Source: JAGWBJ01 sp034423015 (GTDB lineage Bacteria > Chloroflexota > Dehalococcoidia > Lucifugimonadales > JAGWBF01). Taken from it: a stretch of 64,000 nt of DNA. Numbering within the stretch: the stretch's first letter is position 1; the number at the start of each line of letters is the position of its first letter. The position numbers and the translations under genes were made by a program. The DNA is taken from assembly GCA_034423015.1 (NCBI GenBank), contig DAOUJG010000022.1:1-64000 (forward strand). Direction: 5' to 3'. Positions 55,671-63,215 of this stretch are shown here, piece by piece. The notes under the pieces are model-generated. The model searched no databases, was not told where the DNA came from, and saw only the letters and a program-made list of their open reading frames with translations.

Positions 55671-56933
55671 TCAGTCCCGCTCCGCTTCTATGCGTGCCAA
55701 GAGCCGTTCCACGGGCATCGGCTCCTGCCCGCCCTCCAGCATGTTGCGCAGCGTCACCTGGTTGCTGGCCAGCTCGTCCTCTCCGACGATGACCACGTAG
55801 TCTACTCCCATGGAATTGGCCTGCCTGAGCTGGCCCCGGAGGCTTCGGCCGGCCCCGCCGAGTATGGCTCCTACGCCCCGGCCGCGCATCCTAGCCGCGA
55901 TATCCAGGGCGACGTTGCGCGCTTCCTGGCCGGTGCTGGCCACGAGGTACCTGGGAGCGGGCTCGTCGGGGACGTCCACCTCCTGGCGTTTCAGGTTCAG
56001 CACCATCCTCTCCATGCCGGTGGCGAAGCCTATGCCGGGGGTTGCCTTGCCGCCGATCTGCTCCACGAGCCCGTCGTACCTGCCGCCTCCGCATATGGTG
56101 CTCTGGCTACCCTCTTCCGCCGGCTGGATCTCGAACACGGTGCGGGTGTAGTAGTCGAGCCCCCTCACCAGCCGGTGGTCCACCCGGTAGGGGAGCCCGA
56201 TGATGTCCAGGTACCCCTGCAACCGGTCCCAGTGCTCCTGGCAGGCGTCGCAAAGGCACTCGGAGGAGCGTGGGGCTTCGGAGCCCATGGCCTGGCATCC
56301 GGGCTGCTTGCAGTCCAGAAGGCGCAGGGGGTTGCGCTCCAGGCGGGTGCGGCAGTCGCGGCACAGCCGCTCGGAGTGTCGGGAATAGTAGGCCTTGAGC
56401 TGGTCTATGTAGGCCGGGCGGCAGTTGGTGTCGCCGATGCTGTTGACCACCAGGGAGAGGCCCGACAGCCCCAGGGAGGTCATGAAGGCCCAGCCCATTT
56501 CGATGACCTCTGCGTCCACCGAGGGGTCGGCATCGCCGATCACCTCTACGCCGAACTGGTGGTGCTCCCTGTAACGGCCGGCCTGGGGCCTCTCGTAGCG
56601 GAACACGGGGCAGAAGTAATGGAGCCTCACGGGCTGGGGCAGGTTCTGCATCCCGTGCTCCAGGTACGCCCGGCACACGGGAGCGGTGCCCTCGGGCCGC
56701 AGGCTCATCCATTCGCCGCCCCGGTCCTCGAAGGTGTACGTCTCCTTCTCCACGATGTCGGTGCCCTCTCCCACCGATCGGAGGAAGAGGCCGGCGTTCT
56801 CGAACACCGGCGTATCCAGGCGGCCGAACCCGTAGGTGCGGCAGAGGCCCACCGCCTTGGACTCGATGTACCGCCAGTACTTCTGGTCCGCCGGCAGCAG
56901 GTCGGCGGTGCCCCTGGGGGCCCTATATTGCAT
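55671..56933 (-). CDS. hisS: Histidyl-tRNA synthetase
   Basis: This 420-residue class II synthetase starts MQYRAPRGTADLLPADQKYW. Motif 2 is FRYERPQAGRYREHHQFG. The His-specific segment is GLDYYTRTVFEIQP, and motif 3 is GIGFATGMERMVLNL. The insertion domain has four Cys pairs (CRDCRTRLER, CKQPGC, CLCDAC), probably a zinc site. C-terminal anticodon-binding domain present. It is divergent from rel. Confidence 0.95.
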   Translation of the reverse strand: MQYRAPRGTADLLPADQKYWRYIESKAVGLCRTYGFGRLDTPVFENAGLFLRSVGEGTDIVEKETYTFEDRGGEWMSLRPEGTAPVCRAYLEHGMQNLPQPVRLHYFCPVFRYERPQAGRYREHHQFGVEVIGDADPSVDAEVIEMGWAFMTSLGLSGLSLVVNSIGDTNCRPAYIDQLKAYYSRHSERLCRDCRTRLERNPLRLLDCKQPGCQAMGSEAPRSSECLCDACQEHWDRLQGYLDIIGLPYRVDHRLVRGLDYYTRTVFEIQPAEEGSQSTICGGGRYDGLVEQIGGKATPGIGFATGMERMVLNLKRQEVDVPDEPAPRYLVASTGQEARNVALDIAARMRGRGVGAILGGAGRSLRGQLRQANSMGVDYVVIVGEDELASNQVTLRNMLEGGQEPMPVERLLARIEAERD

Positions 56934-56948
56934 ATCGTCCTCTCAACG

Positions 56949-57009
56949 CGCCTCCGCTGAGGCGGGCTCGAAGGCCCTCTCACCCCGGCCCTCTCCCCGA
57001 GGGAGAGGG
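56949..57009. repeat. Two adjacent GC hairpins between hisS and rel
   Basis: CGCCTC-CGCT-GAGGCG (56949-56964) and the perfect CCCTCTCCC-CGA-GGGAGAGGG (56989-57009). The second has the form of a widespread intergenic palindrome seen in many bacterial genomes. Their position upstream of both divergent genes argues against a gene-end terminator. Confidence 0.7.
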
Positions 57010-57110
57010 AAGTAGCGACCCTGGAATGAGGAGACCTTCGAGCCGTGGCTCTGGACTTGCGAGTTTCGAGAGATTATTATAAGCGTATCGTAACGGGTGG
57101 GCATAGAGTA

Positions 57111-59303
57111 GTGAGTACAGCCGAAGGACAGCTTCTCGAACTGGTGGGGGCCTATCTGCCCCCGGACAAGCTGGAGCTGGTGGAGCAGGTCTGCCGGTAT
57201 GCGGCGGAGTGCCACAACGGCCAGTCCCGGAAGTCCGGGGAGCCCTACATAGAGCACCCGATCCATACTGCCCTGTTCCTGGGAGACCTGCGGCTGGACG
57301 CCGACACCATCTCGGCGGCCCTCCTCCACGACGTCATGGAGGACTGCGGGGTCACCTACGCCCAGCTATCCAAGAAGTTCGGCGACGAGATTGCCAAGCT
57401 CGTGGACGGCGTGACCAAGCTCACCCGCATGGACCTCATGGCCATGGACACCGACGACTCCGCCCATGCCAGCGGCGTCCAGGACAGGTTGAAGGCGGAG
57501 AGCCTGCGCAAGATGCTGGTGGCCATGGCCCAGGATATCCGCGTGGTGCTGATCAAGCTGGCGGACCGGCTCCACAACATGCGCACCCTGGAGGCCCTGT
57601 CCGCCGAGAGACGCCAGGCCATCGCCCGGGAGACCCTGGAGATATACACTCCACTGGCCCACCGGCTGGGCATATGGGACATCAAGTGGCGCCTGGAAGA
57701 CATCGCATTCAGGCACTTGGAGCCCCTCCAGTACAAGAAGATCTCGCGGATGCTCTCGGCCAAGCGTCGGGAACGCGAGGACTACATAGACAACGTGGTG
57801 GAGAAGTTCAGCGAAGAGCTGGAATCGACGGGACTGGATGCCCAGGTCGTCGGGCGCCCCAAGCACATCTACAGCATCCACAAGAAGATCCAGAAGTATG
57901 CCGCCCAGGGCAAGGAGCTGAGCAAGATCTACGACCTGTACGCCATCAGGGTGCTGGTGGAGGACAAGGCGGACTGCTACAACGCCCTGGGAGTGGTCCA
58001 CAATCTGTGGCGGCCCCTGCCGGGCACCTTCGACGACTACATCGCCAGCCCCAACGAAAACATGTACCAGTCCCTCCACACCACGGTCATGTGCGACGGT
58101 GGGGTCCCCCTGGAGGTCCAGATCAGGACCCACGAGATGCACCAGACCGCCGAGTACGGCGTGGCCGCCCACTGGCGCTACAAGGAGGGCGAGACCGGAG
58201 ACCTGCAGTTCGAGAACAAGATGACCTGGCTCCGACAGCTCTTGGAGTGGCAGCGGGAGGTCACGGGGACCGAGGAGTTCCTGGAGTCCGTGCGTACGGA
58301 CCTGTTCAGGGACCAGGTGTTCGCCTATACGCCCAAGGGTGACATCGTCGAGCTCCCCAGCGGCGCGACGCCTATCGACTTCGCCTACAAGATACATACG
58401 GAGCTGGGGCACCGGTGTATCGGCAGCAAGGTCAACGGCCGCCTGGTGGCCCTGGACTACCAGATTGGCAACGGCGACACGGTGGAGGTGCTCACCACCA
58501 AGGTGGCCCGGGGCCCCAGCCTGGACTGGCTGAATCCCAACCAGGGCTACGTCCACTCGGCCAGCTCCATCCAGAAGATACGCCACTGGTTCAGAAGGCA
58601 GGCCAAGGGCGTCAACGTCGAAAGGGGCCGGGAGCTCCTTCGGAGGGAGCTGAGGCGCCTGAACATAGTGATGGACGAGGCAAACGTCGCTTCCCTGTTC
58701 AAGGTCGACACAGTCGACGAGTTCCTTGCCGCCCTGGGCTCTGGGGGCATCAGCGAGACGCAGTTGGTGTCGCGGCTGGCCAGCCAGCAAGAGCAGTCCG
58801 AGCAGCAGAGTTCGTCGGCCGCCTCCCTGTCCAGTCCCACCAGCGGTGTCCAGGTGCTGGGGGCGGGCGACCTGCTCATGCAGATGGGCCGCTGCTGCAA
58901 CCCCCTGCCCGGCGAGGAGATCATAGGCTACATCACCCGCAACCGGGGCGTGACCGTCCACAAGAGGAGCTGCTCCAACCTGCGCAACGAGGACGAGAAG
59001 GAGCGTCTGATCGGCGTGGAATGGGGCCAGACCAGGCAGTTCTATCCGGTGCGGGTTACCATCCAGGCGTGGGACAGGGTCGGTCTGCTTCGCGACCTGA
59101 CCACGAAGGTATCGGAGCAGTCGGTCAACATCGCGTCCGTCGTGAGCACCGAGAACGAGGACGGCACCCACGCCATCTCCCTGACCCTGTACACGACGGG
59201 CATCGGGCAGCTGGGGCGCCTCTTCTCCAAGCTCGAAGGCGTCCAGGGAGTAATTGGAGTGTCGCGCGCCAACTCCGCCACGCCCGCGCCGGCGGCACGA
59301 TAG
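57111..59303 (+). CDS. rel: Bifunctional (p)ppGpp synthetase/hydrolase
   Basis: This 730-residue stringent-response enzyme has an HD hydrolase domain with His49 and His73-Asp74 (LLHDVMED). The synthetase domain is at about residues 220-350 (GRPKHIYSIHKKIQ, IYDLYAIRVLVEDKADCY, DDYIASPNENMYQSLHTTVM). It also has a TGS domain (VFAYTPKGDIVELPSG), a CC/ZFD domain (GRCCNPLPGEEIIGY, VHKRSC) and a C-terminal ACT domain (GLLRDLTTKVSEQSVNIASV). An intact HD motif suggests both activities. GTG at 57111 was chosen because the protein core starts there and promoter-like TTGCGA/TATAAG elements lie between 57057 and 57083; a GTG at 57045 is the alternative. Confidence 0.93.
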   Translation: MSTAEGQLLELVGAYLPPDKLELVEQVCRYAAECHNGQSRKSGEPYIEHPIHTALFLGDLRLDADTISAALLHDVMEDCGVTYAQLSKKFGDEIAKLVDGVTKLTRMDLMAMDTDDSAHASGVQDRLKAESLRKMLVAMAQDIRVVLIKLADRLHNMRTLEALSAERRQAIARETLEIYTPLAHRLGIWDIKWRLEDIAFRHLEPLQYKKISRMLSAKRREREDYIDNVVEKFSEELESTGLDAQVVGRPKHIYSIHKKIQKYAAQGKELSKIYDLYAIRVLVEDKADCYNALGVVHNLWRPLPGTFDDYIASPNENMYQSLHTTVMCDGGVPLEVQIRTHEMHQTAEYGVAAHWRYKEGETGDLQFENKMTWLRQLLEWQREVTGTEEFLESVRTDLFRDQVFAYTPKGDIVELPSGATPIDFAYKIHTELGHRCIGSKVNGRLVALDYQIGNGDTVEVLTTKVARGPSLDWLNPNQGYVHSASSIQKIRHWFRRQAKGVNVERGRELLRRELRRLNIVMDEANVASLFKVDTVDEFLAALGSGGISETQLVSRLASQQEQSEQQSSSAASLSSPTSGVQVLGAGDLLMQMGRCCNPLPGEEIIGYITRNRGVTVHKRSCSNLRNEDEKERLIGVEWGQTRQFYPVRVTIQAWDRVGLLRDLTTKVSEQSVNIASVVSTENEDGTHAISLTLYTTGIGQLGRLFSKLEGVQGVIGVSRANSATPAPAAR

Positions 59304-59349
59304 CCAAGCCCGGGGAGCATACCAGCCAGTACGGAGTCAGGAGGAGACC

Positions 59350-59607
59350 TTGCCCAGCGCAAAAGCCGCCCGGTCCGCCGCCAGGAAACGGGTACGCAAC
59401 CGGACCATTCGCAGCTCCACCCGCACCATTGTCAACAAAGCCGTTGCCTCCCTCCAGGGGGGCAACGTGGAAGAGGCCGAGGCCGCTGTGCTGAGGGCCG
59501 TCCGCAGCCTGGACAAGGCTGACACAAAGGGAGTTCTGCACCGCAACAACACCGCCCGGAAGAAGGCCCGGCTGGCGGCCAAGCTCAACGCCCTCAAGGC
59601 CTCCTGA
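59350..59607 (+). CDS. rpsT: 30S ribosomal protein S20
   Basis: This 85-residue basic helical protein starts PSAKAARSAARKRVRNRTIR and has the typical KGVLHRNNTARKKARLAAKL ending. TTG start after AGGAGACC, a rare start also used by rpsT in E. coli, where it limits autoregulated translation. An intrinsic terminator follows. Confidence 0.95.
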   Translation: MPSAKAARSAARKRVRNRTIRSSTRTIVNKAVASLQGGNVEEAEAAVLRAVRSLDKADTKGVLHRNNTARKKARLAAKLNALKAS

Positions 59608-59630
59608 GGGAAGGGACAAAGCAGGGAGTA

Positions 59631-59655
59631 GGGGACTCCCCCGGCGGGAGTCCCC
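59631..59655 (+). terminator. Terminator after rpsT
   Basis: GGGGACTCCC (59631-59640) pairs perfectly with GGGAGTCCCC (59646-59655) around a 5-base loop, 23 bp after the rpsT stop. The T tract is poor (GTTCC), so efficiency is uncertain. Confidence 0.65.
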
Positions 59656-59706
59656 GTTCCGTGTCCCGGCCCCTGCGGGGCGCCTGTCCCCGCTGGCATC
59701 CGCCTA

Positions 59707-59735
59707 TTGACACCCCAGCTACGGGGATGTTAGCC
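59707..59735 (+). promoter_or_regulatory. Promoter of lexA
   Basis: TTGACA (59707-59712), 17 bp, TTAGCC (59730-59735). Same form as the T-box promoter at 3798. A LexA box could not be recognised by eye. Confidence 0.5.
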
Positions 59736-59768
59736 TGCGACCAGAACACCAGTTTTAAGAGCGTGACG

Positions 59769-60434
59769 ATGCAACCAAAGAAGAAGCTATCGGCGCGGCA
59801 AGAGCGCATCCTGGAAGTGATCCGCGAGTTCATGCGCGAGAACGGGCTTCCGCCGACGGTGCGGGACATACAGAGGGCCTGCCAGATCAGCTCCACATCC
59901 GTGGTGGACTACAACCTCCGCATCCTGCAGCGCGAGGGGTATCTCGGCCGGAAGCCCGACGTGGCCCGGGGGATCGAGCTGCCGGGGGCAGGCGGGCTGG
60001 GCATGTCCGACGAGCCGCCGGTGATGCGGGTCCCGGTGGTGGCCTACATCGCGGCCGGCGAGCCCCTGCCGGTGCTGGAAAACGGTGGCTGGGACTCCGG
60101 CGAACCCATGGACACCGTGGAGGTGCCGCCGGAGATGCAGAAGAAGAGCGCGGGCCCCCTCTACGCGCTGAGGGTCCGGGGCACGTCGATGATAGACGCC
60201 CTGGTGGACGATGGAGACGTGGTGGTGGTGGAGCCCACCAGGGCGGCCTCCAACGGCGAGATGGTCGTGGCACGGCTGAGGATGGAGAACGAGACGACCC
60301 TAAAGCGCCTGTACCACGAGGGGGAACGGGTGCGCCTCCAGCCCGCCAACAGCACCATGGAGCCTATAATATCGGCCGCGGACAACGTGGAGGTGCAGGG
60401 CAAGGTCGTGGGCATCATCCGGATGATCCCGTAG
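59769..60434 (+). CDS. lexA: LexA repressor
   Basis: This 221-residue protein has an N-terminal winged helix (RQERILEVIREFMRENGLPP, then SSTSVVDYNLRILQREGYLG) and an S24 autocleavage domain. The cleavage site is Ala96-Gly97, with nucleophile Ser140 (GTSMIDALVDDGD) and Lys179 (ETTLKRL). It represses SOS genes until RecA-stimulated self-cleavage. ATG at 59769 chosen from the domain start; an ATG at 59727 would overlap the -10. Confidence 0.93.
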   Translation: MQPKKKLSARQERILEVIREFMRENGLPPTVRDIQRACQISSTSVVDYNLRILQREGYLGRKPDVARGIELPGAGGLGMSDEPPVMRVPVVAYIAAGEPLPVLENGGWDSGEPMDTVEVPPEMQKKSAGPLYALRVRGTSMIDALVDDGDVVVVEPTRAASNGEMVVARLRMENETTLKRLYHEGERVRLQPANSTMEPIISAADNVEVQGKVVGIIRMIP

Positions 60435-60518
60435 GACGTGAGCCCCGACCCTGGCCGGTTGGGCTTCAGTGAGACGTCGCTTGGAGCGTCGTTCCGTGAA
60501 GGGTCAGTCGCCCAAGGG

Positions 60519-60662
60519 TCAGTCCGAGGAGGGGAGCTTCCGCGGCTCCTGGATCTCCATCGACGTGTCGCAGCACTGTACCGCGCCGTCCCCGGACTTG
60601 GTGCACAGCACCATGGTGTCGCACGAGGGACAGACGTAACGTTTGCCTAGCTGATTTGGCAT
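60519..60662 (-). CDS. Desulforedoxin-like small iron protein (second copy)
   Basis: This 47-residue protein has KRYVCPSCDTMVLCTKSGDG, then AVQCCDTSMEI. The Cys-x2-Cys (11, 14) and Cys-Cys (30, 31) give the rubredoxin-type FeS4 site of desulforedoxin. There is an extra Cys20 and an acidic/Pro tail. It lies 31 bp downstream of the first copy and is probably cotranscribed. Not annotated by length-limited ORF callers. Confidence 0.75.
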   Translation of the reverse strand: MPNQLGKRYVCPSCDTMVLCTKSGDGAVQCCDTSMEIQEPRKLPSSD

Positions 60663-60693
60663 CTGGGACTCCACCGGCGGCCGGGGCCGCGGG

Positions 60694-60813
60694 TTATTTC
60701 TTCAGGGACATGGCCTCGTCGCAGCAAGTCACGGCGCCTTCACCGCCCTTGGTCACGATGAACTCGGCCCCGCATTTGCCGCAGACGTAACGCTTGCCCG
60801 TCTCGTTTGCCAT
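60694..60813 (-). CDS. Desulforedoxin-like small iron protein (first copy)
   Basis: At 39 residues this is almost exactly the desulforedoxin length. It starts MANETGKRYVCGKCGAEFIV with Cys11 and Cys14, then Cys30 and Cys31 in AVTCCDEAM. It matches the order and spacing of Desulfovibrio Dx (C-x2-C ... CC). As a small electron carrier it could feed a superoxide reductase or a flavin enzyme. A near-consensus promoter lies upstream. Confidence 0.78.
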   Translation of the reverse strand: MANETGKRYVCGKCGAEFIVTKGGEGAVTCCDEAMSLKK

Positions 60814-60843
60814 AGTCGATCCGCTCCCGAAGGCGCTTCGCTC

Positions 60844-60872
60844 ATTATATCCGTGCCGAATGTGAGGGTCAA
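60844..60872 (-). promoter_or_regulatory. Promoter of the desulforedoxin pair
   Basis: Minus strand: TTGACC (60872-60867), a 17-bp spacer and TATAAT (60849-60844). Same hexamers and spacing as the pheS promoter. Twelve bases away lies the divergent promoter of the RidA gene. Confidence 0.8.
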
Positions 60873-60883
60873 CCGCCCTCTCC

Positions 60884-60913
60884 TTGACCGGCCGGAGCGG
60901 CCCTTGCTATATT
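60884..60913 (+). promoter_or_regulatory. Promoter of the RidA-lipoprotein-PHP operon
   Basis: TTGACC (60884-60889), 18 bp, TATATT (60908-60913) with TGC making an extended -10. The RidA ATG is about 43 bases from the predicted start. Confidence 0.75.
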
Positions 60914-60963
60914 GGCGGGGTCCCGGAGCCCGGTCCGACGACCGTAATCGAAGGAGTACAGCC

Positions 60964-61356
60964 ATGGCTCGTAGTCCCGTCATCCCAGCCAAGGGCCGTG
61001 TAAGCCCGTTCTTCTCTCCCGCTGTGCGGTCGGGCCGGCTGCTGTTCGTCTCCGGCCAGGCGGCCATCGACGAGCAGGGCCAGGTGGTCAGCCCCGGGGA
61101 CTGCGCCGCCCAGTCCGAGTACATCATGGACCGGCTGCGCACCGTGCTGGAAGCGGCCGGGGCCGGGTTCGACGACGTGGTGAAGACCACCACCTTCCTC
61201 ACCGACGCGGCCGACTACTCAGCCTACAACAGCGTCCGTGCCAGGTGCTTCCCCAAGGACCCGCCCGCCAGCTCCACCGTGATCGTCGCGGCCCTCGTGG
61301 TCCCCGGGCTGGTGGTGGAAGTGGAGGCCGTGGCCGAGCTCCCCGGGGATGGATAG
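60964..61356 (+). CDS. RidA-family protein
   Basis: This 130-residue single RidA/YjgF domain has SGRLLFVSGQAAIDEQG, then VLEAAGAGFDDVVKTTTFLT and VVPGLVVEVEAVAELPG. Like the domains of the triple fusion, it lacks the substrate-binding Arg (PASSTVIV). It may therefore not be the classic imine deaminase. ATG after AAGGAG. Its stop overlaps the next gene by 8 bp. Confidence 0.88.
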   Translation: MARSPVIPAKGRVSPFFSPAVRSGRLLFVSGQAAIDEQGQVVSPGDCAAQSEYIMDRLRTVLEAAGAGFDDVVKTTTFLTDAADYSAYNSVRARCFPKDPPASSTVIVAALVVPGLVVEVEAVAELPGDG

Positions 61357-62518
61357 GGCCCCGGCCGCCGCCGCTCGGTGCGCCAACGCGCGCCGCGCCA
61401 CGCGGGGCCCGTCGCGCTGGGTATCCCTACTTGTGCTCCTGGCTGCCCTGGCGTGCGGGGGCGCCCCGCCAACCCCAACCCCCACTCCCCTCATCGAGCT
61501 CCCCCGGGACCACGGCTACCACGAGGCCCCCGTGGAGTGGTGGTACTTCAGCGGCCACCTTTCGGCGGATAACCGGGAGTACAGCTTCCACTTCGCGGGG
61601 TTCAACTTCACCGGCGTGGGAGTGCTGGTGCCTCCGGGAATGACCGCCAGGGTGCTGCACCTGTCCATGGCCAGTCCCGAGGAGGGCCCGCTGCTCAGGG
61701 AATCCAGGGGAGACGTGGGCAGGGGTGAGGCCCCGGCCCAGGGCTTCCGCGTGGCCATCGGGGACTGGAGCATGTCCGGCCACGGCGAGGAGTTCCGGTT
61801 GACCGCCGCGGGGCCCGGGAATGGCTTCGACCTCCGCCTCCGGCCGGTGAAAAACGTGGTGTTCCACGACGGAGACGGGCTCCTGGACATGGGTCCAGGC
61901 GGCGAGACGTACTACTACACCTACCCCCGTCTGCGGATCGATGGGCAGGTGACCGCCGGTGGCGCAACCCAGGACGTATCGGGCCAGGCGTGGATGGACC
62001 ACCAGTGGGGCGAGATGGTCGCCGCCAGCGTCGGATGGGACTGGTTCAGCTTCCAGCTCGACGGCAACGAGGAGGCGATGGTGTTCTCTCTGTGGGAGCA
62101 GGGGACACGGGAGCCGGTGCGCGGCGGCGGCACGTTCGTAGGGACCGACGGCGACGTGACGTACCTGGACGAGCAGGACGTGGATATATCCGTGATGGGG
62201 GAGTGGACGAGCCCCCGGACGGGGGTGGCCTACCCCTCGGGGTGGCGGGTCGCTATCCCGCCACTGGACCTGGACCTGGAGGTGCTCCCCACCCATCCCG
62301 ACGCCGAGTTCGGGGCCAGCTTGTTCAACCCATTGTCCTACTGGGAGGGGCAGGTCTCGGTTCAGGGCACCAGGGACGGGGACCCGGTCTCCGGCACGGG
62401 CTTCGTCGAGCTGGTGGGTTACGAAGGGGGAAGGGTCCCCGGGATGCCCAGGCAGCGCGAGGAGTTGACGCGCCTCGGAGACGGTGCGTACACTTATGGT
62501 ATCCCGCCGCTCCCGTAA
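61349..62518 (+). CDS. AttH/CrtC-like lipocalin-fold lipoprotein
   Basis: This 389-residue protein has a signal peptide with lipobox LAALACGG (Cys36) and a Thr-Pro linker. EAPVEWWYFSGHLSADNREY, then MDHQWGEMVAASVGWDWFSF, are signatures of the AttH/CrtC (carotenoid hydratase-related, two lipocalin domains) family. The exact reaction is unknown; related secreted members are called hydrolases without proof. It is coupled to the RidA gene (8-bp overlap) and overlaps the PHP gene by 23 bp. Confidence 0.85.
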   Translation: MDRAPAAAARCANARRATRGPSRWVSLLVLLAALACGGAPPTPTPTPLIELPRDHGYHEAPVEWWYFSGHLSADNREYSFHFAGFNFTGVGVLVPPGMTARVLHLSMASPEEGPLLRESRGDVGRGEAPAQGFRVAIGDWSMSGHGEEFRLTAAGPGNGFDLRLRPVKNVVFHDGDGLLDMGPGGETYYYTYPRLRIDGQVTAGGATQDVSGQAWMDHQWGEMVAASVGWDWFSFQLDGNEEAMVFSLWEQGTREPVRGGGTFVGTDGDVTYLDEQDVDISVMGEWTSPRTGVAYPSGWRVAIPPLDLDLEVLPTHPDAEFGASLFNPLSYWEGQVSVQGTRDGDPVSGTGFVELVGYEGGRVPGMPRQREELTRLGDGAYTYGIPPLP

Positions 62519-63215
62519 GCCCATTCTTCCCGAGGCCGGTTTGCTTGTAGACGTCCACGCCCACACCAGTCCCCGCTCCGACGACAGCACCCTGAGCCCC
62601 GACGACCTGGTCCAATCGGCCAGGGAGGCGGGGCTGGACGGGGTGTGCGTCACGGACCACGACCACTTCTGGACCTGGGAGGAGGCAGCGGCCCTTTCCC
62701 GGCGGCACGGCTTTCCCGTGCTGCCTGGTTGCGAGGTCAACACCGACGGCGGCCACGTCTTGGTCTTCGGGCTGGACACGTACGTGTTTGGGATGCACAA
62801 GGTCGGCTACCTGGGCCGGCTGGTGGCCGAGGCCGGGGGGGTCATGGTTGCGGCACATCCCCACAGGCGGCGGTTGCTGACCGGCCAGCACCATTCCCCC
62901 CAGGACGTGGAGAGCATGCTGGAGGCCGCCGCGGCAGACCCCCTCCTGGGCATGTGCCACGCCGTAGAGACCTTGAACGGCCGGGCCACGGACCGGGAGC
63001 GGGAGTTTTCCGGGGAGCTGGCGCGCCGGCTGGACAAGCCCGGCCTGGGGGGCAGCGACTGCCACCACCCGGGCCAGGTCGGCGCGGCGGCCACCAGGTT
63101 CCACCGGCGGGTATCCTCCGTCCAGGAGCTGGTCCGGGAGATACGGGCGGGCCGGTTCGAGGCCGTGGCGCCGGCCCTGTCTGCCCATACGGGATCCGCG
63201 GGAGCGAGGCGTTGA
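62496..63215 (+). CDS. PHP-domain phosphoesterase
   Basis: This 239-residue protein has the PHP metal motifs LLVDVHAHTSPRSDDSTLSP, GVCVTDHDHFWTW, MVAAHPHRRRLL and GLGGSDCHHPGQVGA. It probably hydrolyses a phosphoester such as a nucleoside 3',5'-bisphosphate or histidinol phosphate; the substrate is not evident. ATG at 62496 lies within the lipoprotein gene's last codons. The stop overlaps the start of the ABC ATPase gene (TTGA). Confidence 0.85.
   Translation: MVSRRSRKPILPEAGLLVDVHAHTSPRSDDSTLSPDDLVQSAREAGLDGVCVTDHDHFWTWEEAAALSRRHGFPVLPGCEVNTDGGHVLVFGLDTYVFGMHKVGYLGRLVAEAGGVMVAAHPHRRRLLTGQHHSPQDVESMLEAAAADPLLGMCHAVETLNGRATDREREFSGELARRLDKPGLGGSDCHHPGQVGAAATRFHRRVSSVQELVREIRAGRFEAVAPALSAHTGSAGARR

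Noticed and set aside
56989..57009. Terminator of hisS or rel
   Set aside because: It lies upstream of both divergent genes, where no transcript ends.
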